A stretch of DNA of 64,000 nucleotides from Streptomyces sp. P9-A2 (GTDB lineage Bacteria > Actinomycetota > Actinomycetes > Streptomycetales > Streptomycetaceae). Under the pieces are notes generated by a model, which did not search any database, had not been told where the DNA came from, and worked only from the letters and a program-made list of their open reading frames with translations. The stretch lies in the NCBI RefSeq assembly GCF_036634175.1, contig NZ_JAZIFX010000001.1:2170001-2234000 (forward strand), written 5' to 3'. This document shows, piece by piece, positions 1-7,011 of this stretch. The first letter of the stretch is position 1. Each line of letters begins with the position of its first letter. Both the position numbers and the translations under genes were made by a program.

Positions 1-61
1 GTGGGGGTGAGTGACCATGGCGAACAACGTCATCATGCCGCCAGAACGGCTCGGCACAGTG

Positions 62-358
62 CTACCGCTGAGGGATGCCGAGTTCGCGGCCGCGGTAGAA
101 GCTTTCCCGTTCCTCGACGACGTTCGGGGCCATGGCCGCACGCCGTTGCGCCTCCGCCTCGGAGGACCGCCACGAGTCGCAGGCCTCCTGGGAGTCCCAG
201 AACGACACCCCGGTGATCTCCTGTCCGTCCCCGGACCAGTAGGCGAAGGCGCGGCGAAGCCCCTGCGGGGCGGATTCCGGCCGCCACGCCTTCCCGAAGT
301 CCTCCAGGGTGCCCGGCCGAATGCGCCGCGTCGTCACCCAGACGAAGTGCTCTTCCAT
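62..358 (-). CDS. Small ABM-like (dimeric alpha/beta barrel) protein
   Basis: A 98-residue cytosolic protein with alternating beta-strand and helix segments: VWVTTRRIRPG at the N-terminus and ITGVSFWDSQEACDSW in the middle. The pattern resembles antibiotic-biosynthesis-monooxygenase/YciI-type ferredoxin-like domains, which usually act as dimers. No catalytic residue can be assigned, so an enzymatic role is only a possibility. The ATG at 358 was chosen because GGAGGA lies just upstream on the minus strand; longer in-frame extensions are low-complexity Arg-rich shadow sequence. It stands alone, divergent from the methyltransferase-like gene at 778. Confidence 0.7.
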   Translation of the reverse strand: MEEHFVWVTTRRIRPGTLEDFGKAWRPESAPQGLRRAFAYWSGDGQEITGVSFWDSQEACDSWRSSEAEAQRRAAMAPNVVEERESFYRGRELGIPQR

Positions 359-777
359 CGCAGCCTCCTCCGTAACACCGGTCGGCTCGCCGAGCTCTCT
401 TCGCCCACCGTAGGCCCGTGGCACGATCTCTGCCTGCCTGGAACGCCGGCGCCGCCGATCCCGGCTCGTAGGCGCCCACGGTGGCGAGAGCCGTCCGGGA
501 CAGCTGCGGCAGCCGTTCGAGGATCGCCTTCCTGCCGATCCTGCGGTGGTCGGGGATCGGCAGATCCAGTTCCGGGAGGAGGGCTCCCTCCGGTGCGCCC
601 TGGAGCCGGTCCACTCCCGAGATGCCCTCGCCCGCGTCTTCCCGACGGCTCCTGGTCCGGTTCCGTGTCCGGAGCGATCGTGTGCCCTTGCGGGCCCCGT
701 GTGCGGCAGACATCCTGGGCCGCCGAAGGCGGGACATGATGGAAGTACACACGTGTTCCGTAGGGAGGAAGGACGGC
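359..777. other. Intergenic region between divergent genes
   Basis: About 420 bp between two divergent genes. Several open frames cross it, but their composition is Arg/Pro-rich shadow sequence with no recognisable domain. It presumably carries both promoters. I see no repeat, hairpin or RNA gene that I can support. Confidence 0.5.
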
Positions 778-1620
778 ATGACCGGGTCGGGCTCTGGCAG
801 CACCGAGGGCGCGGGAGACGGCAAGGCACGGTTCGACGACATCTACGACCGGCCGGATCCGCGCGCGTACTTCAGGGGCCTGGCCCCACTGGAGTACGAG
901 ATCCCCCACCACGCCCAGCCGGTCTTCCGGCAGATCGCCGCCGAACGGACCGCGCTCGACGATGGCCGGCCGCACAGGCCGGCGGTGCTGGACGTGTGCT
1001 GCTCGTACGGGATCAATGCCGCGCTGCTCAACCACCAAGTGACGCTGGCGGAGATGTTCGAGCGGTACACCTCCCCTGCTTACCAGACGATGTCGACGGC
1101 GGAACTGGCAGCACGGGACAAGGAGTTCTACGCCGAGCGGCGCCGACCGGACGCAGTGCCGGTCTTCGGCCTGGACGTCTCGGCACCCGCCGTGCACTAC
1201 GCACTCGAGGTGGGGCTCCTGGACGCCGCCTTCACTGACGACCTCGAACAGGGCTCGCCCGGCCCCGGGCTGAACCGAGCGCTCGCCGAAGTCGGCCTCA
1301 TCACGCTGACCGGCGGCGGCAGCTACGTCACCGCCCGAACGTTCACGGCGCTGCTGGACGGCGCCCGGAGACCGGTATGGATCAACGCGTTCGTGCTGCG
1401 GACGGTGTCGTACCAACCGATCGTCCGGACCTTGGCCGCACACGGTCTGAGCACCAGCGTCGATGTCTCCCGCACCTATCCGCAGCGCCTCTTCACAGAC
1501 GAGCGAGAACGGCAGTACGCAATCGCGGCGGTACGGGCGCTGGGCGGCGACCCTGCAGGGCGCGAGGAAGCCGGTCGCTTCCACAGCCTGCACTATGAGT
1601 CCCGGCCCGACACACCATGA
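778..1620 (+). CDS. SAM-dependent methyltransferase-like protein
   Basis: A 280-residue protein. The stretch VLDVCCSYGINAALL (about residues 75-90) looks like the glycine-containing motif I of a Rossmann-fold class I methyltransferase, with Cys-Ser-Tyr in place of the usual Gly-x-Gly. PVFGLDVSAPAVHYA would be the acidic motif II. The second half, with LITLTGGGSYVTARTF and PVWINAFVLRTVSY, fits the later strands of that fold. The substrate is unknown. The ATG at 778 is preceded by AGGGAGGAAGG, so the longer in-frame versions upstream are rejected. No partner gene is evident; the four-gene cassette downstream has its own promoter. Confidence 0.65.
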   Translation: MTGSGSGSTEGAGDGKARFDDIYDRPDPRAYFRGLAPLEYEIPHHAQPVFRQIAAERTALDDGRPHRPAVLDVCCSYGINAALLNHQVTLAEMFERYTSPAYQTMSTAELAARDKEFYAERRRPDAVPVFGLDVSAPAVHYALEVGLLDAAFTDDLEQGSPGPGLNRALAEVGLITLTGGGSYVTARTFTALLDGARRPVWINAFVLRTVSYQPIVRTLAAHGLSTSVDVSRTYPQRLFTDERERQYAIAAVRALGGDPAGREEAGRFHSLHYESRPDTP

Positions 1621-1760
1621 CAGCCGGGCAGCCTGCGCCATGCCATGTCGCGGCTCATTGCCTCCCCTATGTCCGAACAACAGACGGCACCCTTCGGACC
1701 GGCCGGGTGTGCCGCCGCATTCGATCACAGCACAACAACATTGGAACTTCCTGGAAAATC

Positions 1761-1797
1761 TTGGCATAGATTGGCTCCTGCGCTATGCTGCCCCGCA
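1761..1797 (+). promoter_or_regulatory. Sigma-70-like promoter giving a probable leaderless transcript
   Basis: TTGGCA (1761-1766), a 17-bp spacer and TATGCT (1784-1789) form a near-consensus vegetative promoter. The expected start point, seven bases after the -10 box, falls on the A of the ATG at 1797. This predicts a leaderless mRNA, which is common in Streptomyces, and argues for 1797 rather than the ATG at 1785 that overlaps the -10 box. Confidence 0.6.
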
Positions 1798-2672
1798 TGG
1801 CGGCATCACTGGAGGCGCTCGAACAGCGCTTGTCCCACCTGCGCACCGAACTGCGCGGCGCTGTACGCGCACGGGACAAGGCCGAAATCGCGCGCATCCG
1901 CCGCGCGCTGCGCGAGGCCGAGGCGGCATGGGAGCAGGCCCTCGAGTCCGAGGCCGGACCGGACAGCGAGACACTCCTGGCCGAGCCACCGGCCCCACAG
2001 GTGTCGGTGGCCGCAGGAGAACCACGTCGCAGGGAACGCCCTGCGCACGGCTCCATCCCGGTCCGCGAACAGGTTCACCAAGCGCTCACGCTGCTGGGCG
2101 CCCCCGCCTCCCCCAAGCTCATCTCGTCCACGTACGAGGCGTTCTTCACCGAGCCGCTGGTGGCCACCAAACTCGCGTCGCTCCGTCGCGACGAGGAGCG
2201 CTCCTTCACGGCGCAGGGTTATGCCCGCCCGTACTACGTCTGTGCGGCGCTGACCCACGACCGCCTCGTCCCCGCACGCGGGCTCCTGGCCCTGTCCACC
2301 TGGCCCGTGGAGCGGCGGATCATCGGTCCGCTCAGCCCGCGCACCGACTTCCTCACCCACGCGGTGGGAACCGCCGAGCAGATCCAGCGACTCGCCACTG
2401 CGGGGCATCCGGCCCCGGAGGCGGCCGGGCGGCTGCTGCGCCGTTTCGCCCTCCCGATCCCGGGCGCCTACGACGCCGCGGCCCCGGAGCCCGATCCCGC
2501 CCGCGTGATCGCCGCCGCCCGTGCCGAAGCTGCCGTCCACCAGCAGGAGGACGACCAGCAGCGGCAAGCGGCCGCACAGCGTGCCCGTGCCCAACTCGCA
2601 GACGGACAGCAATTGTTCGGTGCCCCGCCGATGCGCGACGCCCTGCGCGACGCGAGCGGAACCCTGCCCTGA
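1797..2672 (+). CDS. Unknown protein, first gene of the putative helicase/nuclease cassette
   Basis: 291 residues, no family recognised. Residues 1-45 are a charged, heptad-like helix (LEALEQRLSHLRTELRGAV, then repeated Arg/Glu/Ala). An acidic Pro-rich linker follows. The centre (about 85-175) contains LLGAPASPKLISSTYEAFF and RDEERSFTAQGYARPYYVC, which could be a winged-helix-like module. The C-terminus is Ala/Gln/Arg-rich helix. No membrane segment or signal peptide is present. It is followed after about 70 bp by the Fe-S RecB-fold gene and then two overlapping genes, so it probably belongs to the same transcript. A DNA-binding or assembly role is inferred from context only. Confidence 0.75.
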   Translation: MAASLEALEQRLSHLRTELRGAVRARDKAEIARIRRALREAEAAWEQALESEAGPDSETLLAEPPAPQVSVAAGEPRRRERPAHGSIPVREQVHQALTLLGAPASPKLISSTYEAFFTEPLVATKLASLRRDEERSFTAQGYARPYYVCAALTHDRLVPARGLLALSTWPVERRIIGPLSPRTDFLTHAVGTAEQIQRLATAGHPAPEAAGRLLRRFALPIPGAYDAAAPEPDPARVIAAARAEAAVHQQEDDQQRQAAAQRARAQLADGQQLFGAPPMRDALRDASGTLP

Positions 2673-2744
2673 CCCTTCCCGGCGGCGATGACGCCGGATG
2701 CCTCGTGCTCCGGCGAGTCCCGAAGACGTTCCGAAGTAGAGACG

Positions 2745-3863
2745 ATGCCCTCGCAGCAGTCCGAACCTCCCGACGACCGATTCGCACGGCTGCGCGGACG
2801 GCAGTCCCCTCAGCCGTACACCGCCCGCAAGATCACCGCCTTGACCGCCAACCCCGCCTGCTCTCGCCGCGCCGTCCTCGACGCCGCCGGAGTGGACAAG
2901 GCGCTTCTCGCCCAACGGGTCGGATATGAGCCGCGCTTCGGCCAGTCGCCCTTCGCCCTCGCCCGCGAGCAGGCGTTCCACGGCCTCGTGAAGTGGGGCG
3001 CGTACGCCGAGCTCATCCGGCTGCTGCGCGAACAGCTCTCCGTCCCCGTGGCGGAGGCCCACGTCACCGACCTCAACGAGGTCGGGGGCAACACGTCCCT
3101 GCACGTACGCGAGCGGGAGACCCGCCGCCTCATCGCGCACGTGTCCTCCGGCCAGGACATACGGCTCATCCTCGACCGCCCCGTGCTCACCCTCGAAGTC
3201 GCCGGCCAGACGGCGTACTTGGAGCCGGACGCGCTCACCCACCGCATCGAGGGGAAGTTCCACGTCGTTCTGATCCGCTCGTTCGCGGCGATCGACGGCC
3301 AGGCCAACCCGACCGCCGTCGCCGAGGCGGCCAAGCAGGCCGCGGTGTACGTCCTCGCCCTGCGCCGCACCTTCGAGACCGCCGGCCTGCCCACCGGGCA
3401 GATCTCCCACGAGTTCCTGCTCGTCTGCCCCAAGGACTTCTCCAACCGGCCCTACGGCCGTCTGCTCGACCTCCGGCAGGAACTCGACGCCCTCCAGTTC
3501 CAGCTCTCCCGGCTGCGGCGCGCCGAGGACCTCGCGGCCCGGCTCCCCGAGACGGCGACCCTGGACACGGACCGGAGCGTGGACGAACTCTCCTCGTCCA
3601 TAGGGGCGTTGGATGCCTCGTACACGCCCGACTGCCTGTCCTTCTGCGAGATGGCGCGCTACTGCCGTGACGAGGCCGACGAGTGCGCCTCGCCGGCCCG
3701 TCTGGGCAGCGGCGTGCGCAACGACCTGCCGGGCATCGACTCCACCCGTATCGCACTCGACTACCTGGACGGCGTCACCGCCCCGGGGGAGGCCGAGGCG
3801 GAAGCCGCCGACCGGCTGCGCGCCGCCGCCCGGCTGCGTCGACTCCGCCGGGGGGCCGCATGA
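2745..3863 (+). CDS. Cas4/AddB-like Fe-S RecB-fold (PD-(D/E)XK) protein
   Basis: 372 residues from the ATG at 2745; an ATG at 2688 would add 19 unlikely residues. One Cys near the N-terminus (C39, NPACSRR) and a C-terminal cluster (C297, C301, C307, C314 in TPDCLSFCEMARYCRDEA) match the one-plus-three arrangement that binds a 4Fe-4S cluster in Cas4, AddB and Dna2 nucleases. LEPDAL followed by FHVVLIRSF and then KQAAVY (a QxxxY motif) fits the RecB-type fold. The usual Glu-x-Lys of the active site reads Leu-Ile-Arg, so catalysis may be lost or use other residues. Its stop overlaps the next start (ATGA). Together with the helicase at 5368 it suggests DNA-end processing. Confidence 0.7.
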   Translation: MPSQQSEPPDDRFARLRGRQSPQPYTARKITALTANPACSRRAVLDAAGVDKALLAQRVGYEPRFGQSPFALAREQAFHGLVKWGAYAELIRLLREQLSVPVAEAHVTDLNEVGGNTSLHVRERETRRLIAHVSSGQDIRLILDRPVLTLEVAGQTAYLEPDALTHRIEGKFHVVLIRSFAAIDGQANPTAVAEAAKQAAVYVLALRRTFETAGLPTGQISHEFLLVCPKDFSNRPYGRLLDLRQELDALQFQLSRLRRAEDLAARLPETATLDTDRSVDELSSSIGALDASYTPDCLSFCEMARYCRDEADECASPARLGSGVRNDLPGIDSTRIALDYLDGVTAPGEAEAEAADRLRAAARLRRLRRGAA

Positions 3864-5371
3864 GCGTCCTGTCCACCGTCGCGGCGCTCACGGCGTCCCG
3901 CACCGGCCGTGCCGAGCCGCTGACCACCGTCCGCCACCAGCACCTGGACGAGAAGCCGTTCGTCCTGGTGCCGCTCACCCTCGCCGGGGAGACGTGCGCG
4001 CCCCTGGCCGCGCTCGCGGGTACGGACCTCGAACACCCGACCCTCCTCACCGTCCGTCAGCCGCGCAACCGAGCCGAACGCTTCCGGTTCGCCGAACGCC
4101 TCGCTGCCCTGCTCCTCGCGCACATCGACGGATGCCGGACGGAGACGGAGCCCTACACCGTCGGCCGCGGCAAGGAGAAGGAGGAACGCCTGCGCTTCCA
4201 GCGGGCCCCGCAGTTCCTCGTGCCGAACGGCGAGGGCATCGCGTACGTGCGCCTGCTCGGCCGTCTGACCCGACTGCGCGCCACCGAAGGACCCTACGCG
4301 GTCGCCCCGTCCGTGCCCGCCCTCGGCAAATGGCTGACCTGGTACGCGGAGCTGGCCGAGTTCCCGGACTCCGGTGTGCTCCTCGCGATGACCCGGCTGC
4401 TCTCCGCACACTGGGCCACGGGCCAGAGCCCGTCGGAGGACTCCCACCTCGCGTCCCTCCTCGCCTGGATCGATCCGCCGGAGGGTGGCGATGGCGCGCA
4501 GGCGGCGCGCGAGGCGGAGGACCCCGCGGTGTGGCCACCGGCCGGCCCGTCCACGGACCCGGTCTTCGACCGGACCCTCCACGAGCTGATGACGCGCTAC
4601 GACGAGGCGTCCGACGACCGCGGACGCGAGGCGGTCGGCCGTCAGATCGACCGTGAGCTGAGCGGCCAGATGCTGCCCACCTGGCGGCTGATGTGGCGCG
4701 GCGTGGAGCTGCTCCGCGATCTGCCCGAGGGCGACCACGTCCCCGGCCGCTGGGCCCTCGACCGGCGCTGGTTCTCCGAGTACGCCGAGTACCTGGACGC
4801 CGACGGCCGCCCGCAGGCCCGCCGCGACCAGGCCGTCAGGGCCGCCCGCCGCCTGGCCCGGCTGGAGGACGCGGTCGCCCGCTACGAGGCGCAGCGCGCG
4901 TACGACGATCCGCTGGTGATGGCGGAGTACGAGCTGGCCGGTGAGGCGTTCACCGGGACGGTGACGGCCAGGGACGAGGACCGCTTCCTCCCCGGTGCCC
5001 GGCCGGGTTCCCAAGTGTGGCGTCCGACGATCACGCTGCGCACCGACACCCGTATCGGCCTCGCGGTCGGCACGGAGGTGAAGTCCCCCGCCCGGCCCGG
5101 CCAGGAGGCGCGGATCCTCGAGGTACGGCAGGAGGACGACGGCGGCCACACCGTGCTGCTCCAGCTCAAGGGCGGCTTCGCGAACAAGCGCAAGCCTCCG
5201 GCACCGGCCGGCACCCTCGCGGACACCGGCGAGGAGCTGACGTACACCACGCTCAACCCCACGGCCATGCCGTCCGCCCTGCCCGGCGAGGAGAACACCC
5301 CCTGGACCCACGGCGGCCCGCCACGGCCCTACGAACCCACCGACGAGGACGCAGAGGAGACCTGGGAGTGA
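3860..5371 (+). CDS. Unknown protein, third gene of the cassette
   Basis: 503 residues, no family recognised. The N-terminal 170 residues are mixed alpha/beta (FVLVPLTLAGETCAPLAAL and a basic/acidic patch GRGKEKEERLRF). The middle is helical and rich in Arg/Glu/Trp (TWRLMWRGVELLRDLP, ARRLARLEDAVARYEAQRA). The last 110 residues look like a small beta barrel (VWRPTITLRTDTRIGL, VLLQLKGGF) followed by an acidic tail. No signal peptide or membrane segment. The start overlaps the upstream stop by 4 bp and the stop overlaps the helicase start by 4 bp, so all three are translationally coupled. This suggests a fixed-ratio complex. Confidence 0.75.
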   Translation: MSVLSTVAALTASRTGRAEPLTTVRHQHLDEKPFVLVPLTLAGETCAPLAALAGTDLEHPTLLTVRQPRNRAERFRFAERLAALLLAHIDGCRTETEPYTVGRGKEKEERLRFQRAPQFLVPNGEGIAYVRLLGRLTRLRATEGPYAVAPSVPALGKWLTWYAELAEFPDSGVLLAMTRLLSAHWATGQSPSEDSHLASLLAWIDPPEGGDGAQAAREAEDPAVWPPAGPSTDPVFDRTLHELMTRYDEASDDRGREAVGRQIDRELSGQMLPTWRLMWRGVELLRDLPEGDHVPGRWALDRRWFSEYAEYLDADGRPQARRDQAVRAARRLARLEDAVARYEAQRAYDDPLVMAEYELAGEAFTGTVTARDEDRFLPGARPGSQVWRPTITLRTDTRIGLAVGTEVKSPARPGQEARILEVRQEDDGGHTVLLQLKGGFANKRKPPAPAGTLADTGEELTYTTLNPTAMPSALPGEENTPWTHGGPPRPYEPTDEDAEETWE

Positions 5372-6732
5372 CCACCCTCCTTCCCGGCACCGAAAACCCC
5401 GACGCCCTCACCCCCGGCGAGCGCGCGGACCTGGCGGTCGCCGGAATCCTGACCAGTCTCGACACGGCGCCCGGCCGGGGCGTCGTCGTGGACTCGCCCC
5501 CTGGGGCCGGAAAGTCCACGCTGGTGGTGAAGGCAACCGGGCACCTGACGTCCGCGGGTCATCAGCTCATGGTCGTCGCGCAGACCAACGAGCAGGTCGA
5601 CGACCTGGTGGACCGCATCGCGCAGACCCATCCCGACCTGGCGCTCGGCCGCCTCCACGCCGGCGGCCACGTCCTCCCGCCCCGTGTCACCCGTCACCCC
5701 AACGTCACCGGGAGCAGCCAGGTGACGGACCTGCGCGACCTGCCCGTCGTGGTGTCCACCGCGAAGAAGTGGTCGTTCGTCAGCCCGGACAAGTGCGCGC
5801 CGTGGCGGTGGGCCATCGTCGACGAGGCGTACCAGATGCGCTCGGACGCGCTCCTGGCGACGGCCCCGCTGTTCGCCCAGGGCGACTCGCAGGTCCTCTT
5901 CGTCGGCGACCCCGGCCAGCTCGACCCCTTCGCCACCGTGGAGACCGACCGCTGGCACGGCCTGACCTGGGACCCCCTGCGCAACGCGGTCGACGTCACC
6001 CTCGCCCACAACCCCGACCTGGTCCGCCACCAGCTCCCCGTCTCCTGGCGCCTCCCGGAGACGGCGGCACCCCTGGTCGAGCAGGCCTTCTACCCCTTCT
6101 ACCGGTTCATCCCCGGCACGACGGCGCCCGAGCGTGTGCTGTCGTACGCCAGCCTGTCCCACGGCTCCGGCCCCCTGGACGACGTCCTCGCCCGGGCCGC
6201 CGACTCCGGCTGGGGCCACCTGGAACTCCCCGCCCGCCACACCCTCGACCAGGACCCGGAGGTGGCGGATGCCCTCGCGGCGACGGCGGCCAGGCTGCTG
6301 GAGCGCGGTGCGCTGGTCAACGGCGAACCCCTGACCGCGGACCGCATCGCGATCGGCACGGCACGCACCGTGCAGGCGGAGGCGGTCCGCTCCCGCCTCA
6401 CCGCCCGCGGCCTGACCGGCATCACCGTGGACACCGCCAACCGCCTCCAGGGCCGTGAGTTCGACGTCACCCTCGTCTGGCACCCGCTCTCCGGCCGCCA
6501 GGACGCCTCCGCCTTCCACCTGGAGACGGGCCGCCTGTGCGTCCTGCTCTCCCGGCACCGCTTCGCCTGCATCGTGGTCGCCCGCGCCGGCATCCGCGAC
6601 CTCCTGGACCGGCACCCGCGCAGCAGCCCCGTGTACCTGGACGTACCGCCGAAGTTCCCGGACGGGTGGCGGGCGCATCAGGTGGTCATGGGGTGGCTGG
6701 AGCGGGGGGAGCACAGGGTGCGGGCTACTTGA
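5368..6732 (+). CDS. Small superfamily 1 DNA/RNA helicase
   Basis: 454 residues starting at GTG (GTGA overlap with the preceding stop). SF1 motifs appear in order: Walker A DSPPGAGKST (about 42-51), Walker B/DExx WAIVDEAYQ (about 149-157), motif III VLFVGDPGQLDPF, the motif IV region PVSWRLP, motif V VDTANRLQGREFDV, and motif VI TGRLCVLLSRHR. The layout is that of the UvrD/UPF1-like AAA_11/12 class. At 454 residues it is near the minimal helicase core, with no nuclease domain or large accessory domains of its own. A RecB-fold protein two genes upstream would supply the missing partner, as in AddAB or Dna2. Confidence 0.85.
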   Translation: MTTLLPGTENPDALTPGERADLAVAGILTSLDTAPGRGVVVDSPPGAGKSTLVVKATGHLTSAGHQLMVVAQTNEQVDDLVDRIAQTHPDLALGRLHAGGHVLPPRVTRHPNVTGSSQVTDLRDLPVVVSTAKKWSFVSPDKCAPWRWAIVDEAYQMRSDALLATAPLFAQGDSQVLFVGDPGQLDPFATVETDRWHGLTWDPLRNAVDVTLAHNPDLVRHQLPVSWRLPETAAPLVEQAFYPFYRFIPGTTAPERVLSYASLSHGSGPLDDVLARAADSGWGHLELPARHTLDQDPEVADALAATAARLLERGALVNGEPLTADRIAIGTARTVQAEAVRSRLTARGLTGITVDTANRLQGREFDVTLVWHPLSGRQDASAFHLETGRLCVLLSRHRFACIVVARAGIRDLLDRHPRSSPVYLDVPPKFPDGWRAHQVVMGWLERGEHRVRAT

Positions 6733-6810
6733 TCTTGGGACGAACGGGGTCATTGCCGGTGGCAGGATGTACGGTCCACGCAGATGTGGCGTGAGGGAGA
6801 TATTTAGAGC

Positions 6811-6966
6811 ATGGCAGCAGTGATCGAAAACTCGATCATCAATTCGCCGTACGCGGAGCCGGCCGAGCTCTGGGAGCTGGATGAGCGGGAACAGCCGACG
6901 GGCCAACGGCTTCCCGGTCGCCGCCCGAGCGAGACCCCATGCCGATCACCGGTACACCTTGTGTGA
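6811..6966 (+). pseudogene. N-terminal remnant of a BPTD_3080-type restriction endonuclease
   Basis: A 51-codon open frame starting ATG and ending TGA. It reads IINSPYAEPAELWELDE and then PTGQRLPGRRPSETP, the characteristic opening of a family of long type III-like restriction endonucleases whose next residues would be a proline-rich segment. After that the frame shifts into unrelated sequence and stops. The full protein should be around a thousand residues, so this is a stump. AT-rich sequence (TATTTAGAG) lies just before the ATG. It marks an earlier restriction gene lost when the present operon was installed. Confidence 0.6.
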
Positions 6967-7011
6967 CCTACGCCAGTGAATCCACGTCCACACCCCGGAG
7001 GTTCCGTTTTT

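Noticed and set aside
1806..3410. Long open frame on the minus strand opposite the cassette genes
   Set aside because: High-GC shadow: Gly/Arg/Leu-rich translation with no domain, while the plus strand shows Fe-S motifs and start-stop overlaps.
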